8,165 bases of DNA from Oscillibacter sp. (GTDB lineage: Bacteria > Bacillota > Clostridia > Oscillospirales > Oscillospiraceae): contig VSMY01000109.1 in assembly GCA_009773995.1 (NCBI GenBank), positions 1 to 8,165 of the forward strand, read 5' to 3'. Below, piece by piece: positions 1 to 6,561 of this stretch. Every line of letters starts with the position of its first letter. The first letter of the stretch is position 1. A model generated the notes under the pieces. That model made no database searches. It was not told where the DNA came from and worked only from the letters and a program-made list of their open reading frames with translations. Made by a program: the position numbers and the translations under genes.

Positions 1-1141
1 TCAAGGTCACCGCCAGCACCACCAGACGGCCCGGCAGGTAGCTCTGCCGCAGGCCCTTCACCAGCAGCCAGAGGAAAAGAACCCCCAGCGCCGCCAGCAG
101 GACCAGCAGGGGGACCCAGCCCCAGGCCACCGCCATGGAGGCGGGGAGGAAGTCGTGGGAGAAGTCGATGGGCCGCATTTCCTGGCCCCCGCCGAAGACC
201 CGCGCCCCCGCGTTGACCGACAGGGCGGCTTTGCCGCTCACATGCCGCAGAGGGGGGACCTCCTTCCAGAATAGATCCAGCATCCAGCCCATATAACCCC
301 GGTGCTGCGGTTCCAGCTCCGGGCGGAGGGCAATCAACACCCGGAGGAAAAGAGAGTTGAGGTAGCCACTGAAAAGGAGATAGGCCAGAAGTCCGAAAAC
401 GACGGCCAGGACCGCGCCGACGCCCTTCCATCTTCCCACGCCGAACCAGTCTTGGCCCACAGCGTAGAGGGTCAATATCAGGCCGGAGAACAGCAGGACC
501 GACAGGTTCGACATGGAAGGAATAACGGCACAGCTCACCGCCGGGGGGATGCCGCCCAAGATGGTAAGGATAAACCCTTTCCAGCCTTTGCCTCGGAAGC
601 TATAGAGCCAGAGGGCATAGGCAAGGGGATACAGCGCCGGCATGAGGGCGGCGTAATAGGAAGGATACAGAACTGCCGGAAGCAGGACGGCCATTGCCAG
701 CGCGGTGATGTACACGGCCCTTGCGTGCCGGACCAGCCGGGACACGTCGAAAAAGTACATCCCCAGCATGGCTGCCGTGCCCAAGACCAGGGAGGCCAAG
801 GACCTCATTAGGACCAGGTCTTGCCGGACATAGGGCTGGCGGAAAAGCACCCGCAGAATCACTCCCACAGAGGCCAGGATGAAGGTCAGTCCCAGCAGTC
901 CCCATTGTGGCCGGGGCCGGTGAACCCGGTCCAGCTCCGTGCCCACGGTCACCGGGTCCCCCATGTCCTCCACGGCCAGCCGTTCCGCCTCCTCGGGGGC
1001 CTTACCCTCTTTTAGAAGGTCGTCCCGCTGGTCCTCCAGGTGCCGCTCCAGTTCCCGGACCAGGACGGGCCGGGCCCGCTTCCAGCGGATCTGTTCCTGC
1101 ACCGCCTCCAGATAGGCGGCGATGGTCTTACGCTCCGGCAA
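1..1141 (-). CDS. Permease-prefix domain / FtsW-RodA-SpoVE (SEDS)-like membrane protein, partial
   Basis: A polytopic membrane protein, 380 codons visible, with its C-terminus beyond the left edge. Residues about 5-75 form a charged helical domain (IRWKRARP at 18-25, ELERHLEDQ at 30-38, EDMGDPVTVGTELDRVHRP at 58-76) of the permease-prefix/DUF1700-like type usually encoded beside PadR regulators. Several hydrophobic segments follow (about 80-100, 112-130, 140-180, 190-226, 240-262, 334-361). The stretch around 315-365 resembles the SEDS region that normally reads P-x-x-H-T-D-F-I-F followed by a long helix; here it is RPIDFSHDFLPASM at 323-336, with D330 as the candidate equivalent of the catalytic Asp. 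SEDS proteins polymerise glycan strands of peptidoglycan at the membrane; whether this divergent member does so is unknown. I chose the TTG start at 1141 because AAAGGGGG lies 8 bases upstream; an in-frame GTG at 1150 would sit directly on that site. It overlaps the PadR gene by 14 bases, suggesting translational coupling. Confidence 0.75.
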   Translation of the reverse strand, partial: MPERKTIAAYLEAVQEQIRWKRARPVLVRELERHLEDQRDDLLKEGKAPEEAERLAVEDMGDPVTVGTELDRVHRPRPQWGLLGLTFILASVGVILRVLFRQPYVRQDLVLMRSLASLVLGTAAMLGMYFFDVSRLVRHARAVYITALAMAVLLPAVLYPSYYAALMPALYPLAYALWLYSFRGKGWKGFILTILGGIPPAVSCAVIPSMSNLSVLLFSGLILTLYAVGQDWFGVGRWKGVGAVLAVVFGLLAYLLFSGYLNSLFLRVLIALRPELEPQHRGYMGWMLDLFWKEVPPLRHVSGKAALSVNAGARVFGGGQEMRPIDFSHDFLPASMAVAWGWVPLLVLLAALGVLFLWLLVKGLRQSYLPGRLVVLAVTL

Positions 1142-1475
1142 GGCTCGCACCCCCTTTCAGCACCCGGCCCACGGCCCGGGTGTAGGCGTTCCAGGCGCTC
1201 TCCTTCTCCCGGAGGGCGCTTTGCCCCTGCTTCGTCAGGTGATAGTAGCGCCGGGCCTTGCCGGACTCCGCCGTCCGCTCATAGGCGGTGACCAGGCCCT
1301 TTTCCTCCAGGGAGTGGAGGAGGGGATAGAGGGTCCCAGCCTTCAGGCGGAAGGCGTCCTCGCTCCGCTGCCGGAGCTCCGTAATCATCTGGTAGCCGTA
1401 CAGGTCCCCGTCCTCCAGCAGCTTCAGCACCAGCAGGGACATGCTCCCGCTGACCAGGCTCTTTTCCAGTTCCAT
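1128..1475 (-). CDS. PadR family transcriptional regulator
   Basis: A 115-residue winged-helix DNA-binding protein, a typical length for the short PadR subfamily. The helix-turn-helix covers about residues 13-62 (LYGYQMITELRQR at 25-37, then GTLYPLLHSLEEKGLV at 47-62, the most conserved PadR signature). The wing contains GKARRYYHLT at 72-81, followed by a C-terminal dimerisation helix at about 84-107. PadR proteins generally repress their own operon and release DNA on binding a ligand or on stress. The ATG is preceded by GGGAGG at 1482-1487 with a 6-base spacer. Its promoter lies inside a long dyad at 1489-1543, which fits autorepression. It overlaps the downstream SEDS-like gene, the expected regulatory target. 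Family assignment is secure; ligand and physiological signal cannot be read from sequence. Confidence 0.93.
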   Translation of the reverse strand: MELEKSLVSGSMSLLVLKLLEDGDLYGYQMITELRQRSEDAFRLKAGTLYPLLHSLEEKGLVTAYERTAESGKARRYYHLTKQGQSALREKESAWNAYTRAVGRVLKGGASLAGA

Positions 1476-1488
1476 ACAACGCCTCCCG

Positions 1489-1543
1489 ATAGATAGATTG
1501 CCGATATATGCGTATCCGCATTATATATCGGAAATCTATCTAT
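1489..1543. promoter_or_regulatory. Extended dyad, likely PadR operator
   Basis: An 11-bp perfect inverted repeat (ATAGATAGATT at 1489-1499 and its complement at 1533-1543) continues inward after one mismatch with a further 9-bp perfect match (CGGATATA-type arms at 1501-1509 and 1523-1531), centred at 1516. One outer arm lies in the spacer just after the -35 box; the other ends next to the PadR Shine-Dalgarno site. An mRNA starting near 1513 would include only one arm, so this is better read as a DNA operator than as an RNA hairpin. Assignment to PadR is inference from position. Confidence 0.72.
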
Positions 1544-1548
1544 GTCAA
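1520..1548 (-). promoter_or_regulatory. Sigma-A promoter of the padR/SEDS operon
   Basis: Read on the minus strand, TTGACA (1548-1543) and TATAAT (1525-1520) are both perfect consensus hexamers with an ideal 17-base spacer. The expected transcription start near 1512-1514 gives a leader of roughly 40 bases before the PadR ATG at 1475. Such a strong basal promoter implies that output is set by repression, and the overlapping dyad supports this. Confidence 0.88.
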
Positions 1549-1601
1549 GAGGAGAAGCTGGAAATTTTTTGTGGCATCTTCCTAAATCCGGCAAGGAACA
1601 G

Positions 1602-1631
1602 TTGACGAAATGCCCATAGGAGCGGTATAAT
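1602..1631 (+). promoter_or_regulatory. Sigma-A promoter of the forward operon
   Basis: TTGACG at 1602-1607 and TATAAT at 1626-1631 are separated by 18 bases, which predicts a transcript start near 1638 and a leader of about 34 bases before the methyltransferase ATG at 1672. This is the only good plus-strand promoter I saw upstream of the whole forward gene string, which supports a single long operon. It is divergent from the padR promoter, with the two -35 boxes about 53 bases apart, and lies outside the dyad. Confidence 0.75.
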
Positions 1632-1671
1632 AACCTGATTTACTATATCATAGAAAACGGGAGGGCCGGCC

Positions 1672-2535
1672 ATGTGGATTGCGGACCGATGGGAGGATTA
1701 TGAGCTGCTGGACTGCGGCGGGGGAGAGCGTTTGGAGCGCTGGGACCGCCAGGTGCTGGTCCGCCCGGACCCGCAAGCCATTTGGGAGACGCCCAGGGAG
1801 CATCCCGCCTGGAAGAAGGCGGGAGGACGGTATCTCCGTTCCTCCACCGGCGGGGGGCACTGGGAGAAAAAGGCCCTGCCGGAGAGCTGGAAGATCCGCT
1901 ACCGGGACCTGACCTTCCAGGTGAAGCCCATGAACTTCAAGCACACGGGCCTGTTCCCGGAGCAGGCGGTGAACTGGGATTTTATGGCGGAGAAAATCCA
2001 AAACGCCGTGCGGCCTGTCCGGGTGCTGAATCTCTTTGCCTACACCGGCGGGGCCACCGCGGCCTGCGCCAGGGCCGGGGCCAGCGTCTGCCACGTGGAC
2101 GCCGCCAAGGGCATGGTGGCTTGGGCCAAAGAAAACGCGAAGCTGTCCGGCCTGGGGGAAGCCCCCATCCGCTGGATTGTGGACGACTGCGCCAAGTTTG
2201 TGGAACGGGAGATCCGCCGGGGGAAGACCTACGACGCCATTGTCATGGACCCGCCCAGCTACGGCCGGGGTCCCGGCGGGGAGGTCTGGAAGCTGGAGGA
2301 GAACCTGTATCCCTTCGTGAAGCTCTGCGCCGGGGTGCTGTCGGACAAGCCCCTGTTTGTATTGATTAACTCCTACACCACGGGCCTGGCTCCGTCGGTG
2401 CTGGGCTACCTCTTGAACCTCCTGGTGAAGGAGAAGTACGGCGGAAAGTGCAGCTGGGATGAGCTGGGCCTGCCCGTGACGCAAACCGGCCTGGCCCTGC
2501 CCTGCGGGGCCACGGGAAGGTGGTTCAGTGAATGA
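1672..2535 (+). CDS. RlmI-like class I SAM-dependent rRNA methyltransferase
   Basis: A 287-residue cytoplasmic enzyme of the PF10672-type methyltransferase family, related to the RlmI/RlmK rRNA methyltransferases but without a recognisable N-terminal PUA domain. Visible motifs are KHTGLFPEQAVNWDFM at 90-105, the conserved segment before the Rossmann fold; SAM motif I VLNLFAYTGG at 118-127; an acidic residue at the end of the second strand (D143), expected to bind the SAM ribose; D171/D172 after the next strand; and motif IV DPPSYG at 193-198. No cysteine follows the DPP motif directly. It most likely methylates a 23S rRNA base, but the exact nucleotide cannot be deduced. GGGAGGG at 1659-1665 with a 6-base spacer supports the ATG. 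Its TGA overlaps the ATG of the vanZ-like gene (ATGA), so the two are probably translationally coupled. Confidence 0.88.
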   Translation: MWIADRWEDYELLDCGGGERLERWDRQVLVRPDPQAIWETPREHPAWKKAGGRYLRSSTGGGHWEKKALPESWKIRYRDLTFQVKPMNFKHTGLFPEQAVNWDFMAEKIQNAVRPVRVLNLFAYTGGATAACARAGASVCHVDAAKGMVAWAKENAKLSGLGEAPIRWIVDDCAKFVEREIRRGKTYDAIVMDPPSYGRGPGGEVWKLEENLYPFVKLCAGVLSDKPLFVLINSYTTGLAPSVLGYLLNLLVKEKYGGKCSWDELGLPVTQTGLALPCGATGRWFSE

Positions 2536-3137
2536 GCAGTTTCATGGACGTCGCCCTGCGGGTGCTGCGTTACCTGCTGTGGATGCTGCCGGGCATGGTC
2601 CCGGCGCTGGCGCTGTACCTGTGCCTGTTTCCCTGGCGGAGGCGCCGCCTTGCGGCCAGGGGCCTTCGCAGCGGCAGGACCCGGGAGGCGGGGCTGCTGG
2701 CCCTCTTACTCTTCTCCGGAGGCTTGGCGGCGCTGACGCTGTGCCCCAGCCCCAGCTGGCTGTACGCCGGGCTGCTGGGCTATTGGTCGCCCTATTTCGG
2801 CGGCTGGGCCCTGCCGCTGGCCCACCGGGTGAACCTCATCCCCTTTTCCCAGGGAGACAGCCTCTTCAACTTTCTGGGCAACGTGGGGATGTTCCTTCCC
2901 TTCGGCCTTTCCGCCGCCCTGCTCTGGCGGGGCTGGACCTGGAGGAGGGCCCTGGCGGCGGGGCTGGCCATCACGTCCTTCATTGAGTGCTGGCAGGTGC
3001 TGGTGGGCCGGTGCTTCGACATTGACGACATCATTTTGAACGCCCTGGGCGTCCTCTGCGGCTTCCTCCTCGGGAGGGGGCTGGCGGAGCTGGCCCCCGG
3101 GCTTGCGGGAGCCCTTTGCTCCCAAGAGGGAGAATAA
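2532..3137 (+). CDS. VanZ family membrane protein
   Basis: A 201-residue integral membrane protein. Hydrophobic segments lie at about 11-33, 53-72, 114-132, 140-158 and 165-182. VanZ-family signatures are present in order: VNLIPF at 100-105, NFLGNVGMFLPFG at 113-125, SFIECWQ at 149-155 and FDIDDIILNALG at 162-173. The family is named after the accessory teicoplanin-resistance protein of the vanA cluster, but most chromosomal members have no known link to resistance, and no other van gene is nearby, so no resistance role should be assumed. Translation starts within the stop codon of the methyltransferase gene and ends immediately before the ecfA1 ATG (TAAATG, no gap), which places it firmly inside the operon. 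Residues 34-52 are rich in Arg, consistent with a cytoplasmic loop. Confidence 0.9.
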   Translation: MSSFMDVALRVLRYLLWMLPGMVPALALYLCLFPWRRRRLAARGLRSGRTREAGLLALLLFSGGLAALTLCPSPSWLYAGLLGYWSPYFGGWALPLAHRVNLIPFSQGDSLFNFLGNVGMFLPFGLSAALLWRGWTWRRALAAGLAITSFIECWQVLVGRCFDIDDIILNALGVLCGFLLGRGLAELAPGLAGALCSQEGE

Positions 3138-3989
3138 ATGAGTGACATGATTGAAACCGAGAGCCTCCGCTTCGCCTACCCGGCGGACGAGGGGCAGAAG
3201 CCCGTCTACGCCCTCCGGGGCGTGGACCTGACCATTGAGAAGGGCAGCTTTGTGGTGATTCTGGGGCACAACGGCTCGGGGAAGTCCACCCTGGCCAAGA
3301 CCTTCAACGCCGTCCTGCTCCCCGCCGGGGGGAAGGTGTACGTGGAGGGCATGGACACCTTAGATCAGGAGCTGCTCCTGGCCATCCGCCAGCGGGTGGG
3401 CATGGTGTTCCAGAACCCGGACAACCAGATTGTCGCCAATGTCGTCGAGGAGGATGTGGCCTTTGCTCCCGAGAATCTGGGCGTGCCCACGGAGGAAATT
3501 CGCCGCCGGGTGGACGAGGCTCTGAAAACCGTGGGCATGGACGAGTTCGTCACCCACGCGCCTCACCTCCTCTCCGGCGGGCAGAAGCAGCGCATCGCCA
3601 TTGCCGGGGTCATCGCCATGGAGCCCGCCTGCGTGGTGCTGGACGAAGCCACCGCCATGCTGGATCCCATCGGGCGGCGGGAGGTGCTGTCCACCATCCA
3701 CCGCTTGAACCGGGAAAAGGGGATCACGGTGGTTTTGATTACCCACCATATGAACGAGGCGGAGGACGCGGACCGCGTTGTCGTTATGAACGACGGCCGG
3801 GTGGACCTGGACGGAACGCCGGAGGAGGTGTTCAGCCAGGTGACCCGCCTCCGCCACCTGGGTTTGACGGTGCCGGACACCGTAGATCTGCTGGACCGCC
3901 TCCGGTGTGACGGCTGGGACGTGCCCCTGGACGCCCTGCGGGCGGAGGACTGTGCCGCCGTCATTGCCGGGGCCTTGAAGAACGACTGA
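3138..3989 (+). CDS. ecfA1: Energy-coupling factor transporter ATPase EcfA1
   Basis: A 283-residue ABC ATPase of the ECF (CbiO) type, a peripheral membrane component that forms a heterodimer with EcfA2 and drives vitamin or metal uptake through EcfT and exchangeable S components. All nucleotide-binding elements are intact: Walker A GHNGSGKST at 43-51, Q-loop Q92 within VFQNPDNQ, signature LSGGQKQR at 145-152, Walker B ending in D169/E170, D-loop around 175-177, and switch His H203. DEATAMLDP and VEEDVAFAPENLG are typical of the A1 rather than the A2 subunit. The C-terminal 60 residues form the ECF-ATPase extension. Purine-rich GGGAG at 3128-3132 serves as the ribosome site inside the end of the vanZ-like gene. 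ecfA2 follows after 15 bases. Confidence 0.95.
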   Translation: MSDMIETESLRFAYPADEGQKPVYALRGVDLTIEKGSFVVILGHNGSGKSTLAKTFNAVLLPAGGKVYVEGMDTLDQELLLAIRQRVGMVFQNPDNQIVANVVEEDVAFAPENLGVPTEEIRRRVDEALKTVGMDEFVTHAPHLLSGGQKQRIAIAGVIAMEPACVVLDEATAMLDPIGRREVLSTIHRLNREKGITVVLITHHMNEAEDADRVVVMNDGRVDLDGTPEEVFSQVTRLRHLGLTVPDTVDLLDRLRCDGWDVPLDALRAEDCAAVIAGALKND

Positions 3990-3990
3990 C

Positions 3991-3997
3991 GGAGGAA
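3991..3997 (+). promoter_or_regulatory. Ribosome binding site fixing the TTG start of ecfA2
   Basis: GGAGGAA directly follows the ecfA1 stop codon, with its GGAGG core ending 9 bases before TTG at 4005. No in-frame ATG or GTG in the first part of ecfA2 is as well placed, and the TTG start gives the expected PILEIKNLTHTYG N-terminus of an ECF ATPase. Confidence 0.8.
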
Positions 3998-4004
3998 CGA
4001 AGCC

Positions 4005-4868
4005 TTGCCTATCCTGGAGATTAAAAACCTGACCCATACCTACGGTATCGGGACGCCCTTCCGGCGCAGCGCGGTGGAGGACGTCAGCTTTGCCGTGGAG
4101 CAGGGAGAGTTCCTGGGCGTCATCGGTCACACCGGGTCCGGAAAGTCCACCCTGATACAGCACTTAAACGGCCTCCTGAAGCCTACGTCCGGGCAGATAC
4201 TGCTGGACGGAAGGGACATCTGGGCTGAACCCAAGAAGATACGAAACGTCCGCTTCCAGGTGGGCCTGGTGTTCCAGTACCCGGAGTACCAGCTCTTCGA
4301 GGAAACGGTCTATAAAGATATTTCCTTCGGCCCCAGGAACCAGGGGAAGACCGGGGAAGCGCTGGACCATGCCGTCCGGGAGGCCGCCCGTCTGGTGGGG
4401 CTCCGGGATGAGCACCTGGAGAAATCCCCCTTCGAGCTCTCCGGCGGCCAGAAGCGCCGGGTGGCCCTGGCGGGGGTGCTGGCCATGGAGCCTAAGGTGC
4501 TGGTGCTGGACGAGCCCACGGCAGGCCTGGACCCGGCGGGCCGGGAGAACCTGATGGCCAATATCCGGGAGTACCACCGGAACAAGGGGACCACCATCCT
4601 CTTAGTCAGCCACAGCATGGACGAGATTGCCCAGAACGTGGACCGCATCCTGGTGCTGAAATCCGCCCGCATTTTGATGAGCGGGACCCCGGCGGAGGTC
4701 TTCACCCGGGCGGAGGAGCTCCTCTCCGCCGGGCTGGACGTGCCCCAGATTACCCGTGTGGCCATGTCCCTCCGGGACCGGGGGTTGCCCATCGACCCCG
4801 CCGTCTACACTGTGGAGGACTTGGAGCGTCAGCTCCTGGCCCTGAAAGGGGGCGGGACTCCATGCTGA
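4005..4868 (+). CDS. ecfA2: Energy-coupling factor transporter ATPase EcfA2
   Basis: The 287-residue partner of EcfA1 in the ECF energising module. Conserved sites are Walker A GHTGSGKST at 41-49, Q-loop Q91 in VFQYPEYQLFEETV, signature LSGGQKRR at 145-152, Walker B VLVLDEPT with D169/E170, D-loop AGLDP at 173-177, and H203. VFQYPEYQLFEETVYKDISFGPRN and DEPTAGLDP are characteristic of A2 subunits. All catalytic residues are present, so both sites of the heterodimer should be competent. Translation begins at TTG, a weaker start than in its neighbours, possibly tuning subunit ratio (inference). The last 7 bases overlap the start of ecfT, implying coupled translation of the ATPase and its membrane anchor. 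Confidence 0.95.
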   Translation: MPILEIKNLTHTYGIGTPFRRSAVEDVSFAVEQGEFLGVIGHTGSGKSTLIQHLNGLLKPTSGQILLDGRDIWAEPKKIRNVRFQVGLVFQYPEYQLFEETVYKDISFGPRNQGKTGEALDHAVREAARLVGLRDEHLEKSPFELSGGQKRRVALAGVLAMEPKVLVLDEPTAGLDPAGRENLMANIREYHRNKGTTILLVSHSMDEIAQNVDRILVLKSARILMSGTPAEVFTRAEELLSAGLDVPQITRVAMSLRDRGLPIDPAVYTVEDLERQLLALKGGGTPC

Positions 4869-5668
4869 AGGACATCACCCTGGGCCAGTATTTTCCTGGA
4901 AATACCGTGGCCCACAAGCTGGACCCCCGGACAAAGATCCTGCTGGTAGTCCTGTATATCACGGCCCTCTTCACCGCCGGGAGCTTCCTGGCCTACGGCC
5001 TGATGGCCCTGGTGCTGGCGGCCTGCGTCCGTATTTCCAAGGTGGGGCTGAAAGCTCTGGTGAAGGGCTTGAAGCCGGTGCTGTTCATTATTGTTTTCAC
5101 CGGCCTTTTGAACCTGTTTTTTACCCCCGGCGAAGGGGTGCTTTGGGCCTGGGGGCCTTTCCACATCACGGAGACGGGACTGCGGAACGCCGCCTTTATG
5201 GTGCTGCGGATCATGCTCCTCATCATGGGGACCTTTCTCATGACCTACACCACCAGCCCCATCAGCCTCACCGACGGATTGGAGCGGCTGCTGAACGGCC
5301 TGAAGCGCTTCCACGTCCCGGTCCACGAGCTGACCATGATTATGTCCATCGCCCTGCGGTTCATCCCCACGCTGATTGAGGAGACGGACAAGATCATGTC
5401 GGCACAGAAGGCCCGGGGGGCGGACTTTGAGAGCGGGAACCTGATGGAGAAGGCGAAAGCCCTGGTGCCCATTCTGGTGCCGCTGTTCATCAGCGCCTTC
5501 CGTCGGGCGGACGAGCTGGCCACGGCCATGGAGTGCCGCTGCTACCACGGCGGCGAGGGTCGGACGAAGCTCCACGTCTTGCAGTACGAGCGCCGGGACT
5601 ATATCGCCCTGACGCTGGGTGTGCTGATTCTGGCGGGAGTCATCGCCCTGCGGGCCTTTGGATTCTGA
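4862..5668 (+). CDS. ecfT: Energy-coupling factor transporter transmembrane protein EcfT
   Basis: A 268-residue membrane protein that couples ATP hydrolysis by EcfA1/EcfA2 to toppling of the substrate-binding S component. It begins with the conserved LDPRTK at 20-25, then hydrophobic segments at about 26-56, 72-88, 110-130 and 245-264. The long cytoplasmic coupling region is at about 140-230. That region has the two X-R-X coupling motifs that insert into the ATPase grooves: ARG at 184-186 (AQKARGADF) and CRC at 225-227 (AMECRCYHGG); the second differs from the more usual ARG or ARC. RRADELATAME at 214-224 is diagnostic. It starts inside the end of ecfA2 and is followed 11 bases later by the unrecognised anchored gene. 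There is no S component in the window, as expected for a shared group II module whose S proteins are encoded elsewhere. Confidence 0.95.
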   Translation: MLKDITLGQYFPGNTVAHKLDPRTKILLVVLYITALFTAGSFLAYGLMALVLAACVRISKVGLKALVKGLKPVLFIIVFTGLLNLFFTPGEGVLWAWGPFHITETGLRNAAFMVLRIMLLIMGTFLMTYTTSPISLTDGLERLLNGLKRFHVPVHELTMIMSIALRFIPTLIEETDKIMSAQKARGADFESGNLMEKAKALVPILVPLFISAFRRADELATAMECRCYHGGEGRTKLHVLQYERRDYIALTLGVLILAGVIALRAFGF

Positions 5669-5679
5669 GGAGAAGAGAA

Positions 5680-6549
5680 ATGGACGAAAAGAAAAACCGG
5701 ATACAGGTTTTGACGCTGGTCCTCTGCGCCATCCTGCTGTGCGCTGTTTTATGGCAGGGGAGGGAACTCCTTTCCCTGCGGCGAACGCTGACGGAGGGAT
5801 CGGAAGCCTTGCGCGGCGCGGAGGAGCGCCTCGCGGCCCTGGAAGAGCGTCAACCCCTGGCAAGCGCTTTTGAAGTGACAGGTGTCCAGGTCAACGGCGA
5901 ACAGAAAACGCTGACCGCCGCCGTGTCCGTCAGGCTTGCGCTGGAAGAGGAGCGCGTGGAGATCCAGGCCTGCCCGCCGGGTCTTGCCTACCGGTCCTAC
6001 CTGTGGCAGGACGGGGCGGGAACCGCGGAGCGAAACGAGGAGGGCGTATACGCCGCGGAGCTGACGGTGCCTTTGGAGCTAGACTGGCCTCTGGAATTTA
6101 CGGCGGTCTGGAACGGCGGAGAGGAGACGGCGTATCTGGGCCGGGTGGATTCCATAGCGGAACTGCTTCCTGTGCGGCTGGCCCTTGCGGAGGGCGACGT
6201 TCATTACAATAAAGAGGCCGGTATGTTTTACTGGTGCGAATGGGACTTCGAGTTTGAAAACGGACATGGGGAACTGGTGGAAGTGGAAAAACCGGCCCTT
6301 CGGGTCTACCGGAACGGAAACCTGGAGGCGGAGAACGCCGCGGTCAATTCCAGTCAAGACACCTTGTACGCAGACAGTGAGGAGACCACGGGCTTGAAAT
6401 GCGTTCCGGGGGACCGGATGGAGTTCCGCCTGGCTTATGGAGATGGGTCCGGGCCGCAGTATGAGCTGCCCATCCGCCGTTGGGAGGTCAAGGAGTCCTG
6501 GGCGGAGGAGCGCTTTCTCATTGGGGTGCGGCCTTCGATCATAAAATAA
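5680..6549 (+). CDS. Unrecognised membrane-anchored extracytoplasmic protein
   Basis: I do not recognise this 289-residue protein. The N-terminus is short and basic (MDEKKNR), followed by one hydrophobic segment at about 8-26. It lacks an obvious signal-peptidase site or lipobox with an appropriate Cys, so it is likely an uncleaved type II anchor. Residues about 28-58 are Leu/Glu/Arg-rich with heptad-like spacing, a probable short coiled coil. The rest (about 62-289) alternates hydrophobic and charged residues with many Thr, Val, Glu, Trp and Tyr, the look of one or two beta-sandwich domains, and is acidic. The start is ATG 5680, served by AGGAG at 5668-5672; the frame stays open upstream into ecfT, but that extension is not credible. 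It lies between ecfT and truA, which are often adjacent in Firmicutes. Codon use appears less GC-biased than in its neighbours. Confidence 0.8.
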   Translation: MDEKKNRIQVLTLVLCAILLCAVLWQGRELLSLRRTLTEGSEALRGAEERLAALEERQPLASAFEVTGVQVNGEQKTLTAAVSVRLALEEERVEIQACPPGLAYRSYLWQDGAGTAERNEEGVYAAELTVPLELDWPLEFTAVWNGGEETAYLGRVDSIAELLPVRLALAEGDVHYNKEAGMFYWCEWDFEFENGHGELVEVEKPALRVYRNGNLEAENAAVNSSQDTLYADSEETTGLKCVPGDRMEFRLAYGDGSGPQYELPIRRWEVKESWAEERFLIGVRPSIIK

Positions 6550-6561
6550 AAGGAGGCGGCT

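Noticed and set aside
302..811. Plus-strand ORF of 169 codons at the left end
   Set aside because: It is the antisense of the SEDS-like gene, whose minus-strand frame is open from 1141 to the window edge and encodes hydrophobic helices and a known N-terminal domain.
600..905. Minus-strand ORF of 101 codons
   Set aside because: It is an alternative frame within the SEDS-like gene on the same strand; the reading frame that continues through it carries the transmembrane segments.
1579..1596. Short inverted repeat TTCCT/AGGAA between the divergent promoters
   Set aside because: A 5-bp stem with a 10-base loop is expected by chance; there is no T-run and no riboswitch-like conserved core in the 196-base intergenic region.
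1648..2484. Long minus-strand ORF (278 codons) opposite the methyltransferase gene
   Set aside because: Its translation has no recognisable motif and a composition expected from an antisense shadow in GC-rich DNA, while the plus strand encodes a clear SAM methyltransferase.
3085..3132. GC-rich hairpins near the end of the vanZ-like gene (GGGCT/AGCCC and GGGAG/CTCCC)
   Set aside because: The stems are only 5 bp, lie inside coding sequence and have no following T-run, so they do not qualify as a terminator.
3360..4163. Minus-strand ORF of 267 codons opposite ecfA1/ecfA2
   Set aside because: It spans two conserved ABC ATPase genes and their junction; its His/Gln/Val-rich translation is a typical shadow.
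5533..5679. Upstream extension of the anchored-protein gene into ecfT
   Set aside because: The extension is Arg/Pro-rich and overlaps the conserved end of EcfT; ATG 5680 has a well-spaced AGGAG and yields a normal anchor sequence.
4829..5863. Minus-strand ORF of 344 codons opposite ecfT
   Set aside because: It is longer than the real gene, but the His/Gln/Gly/Arg-rich translation is low in structure and lies opposite an unmistakable EcfT.
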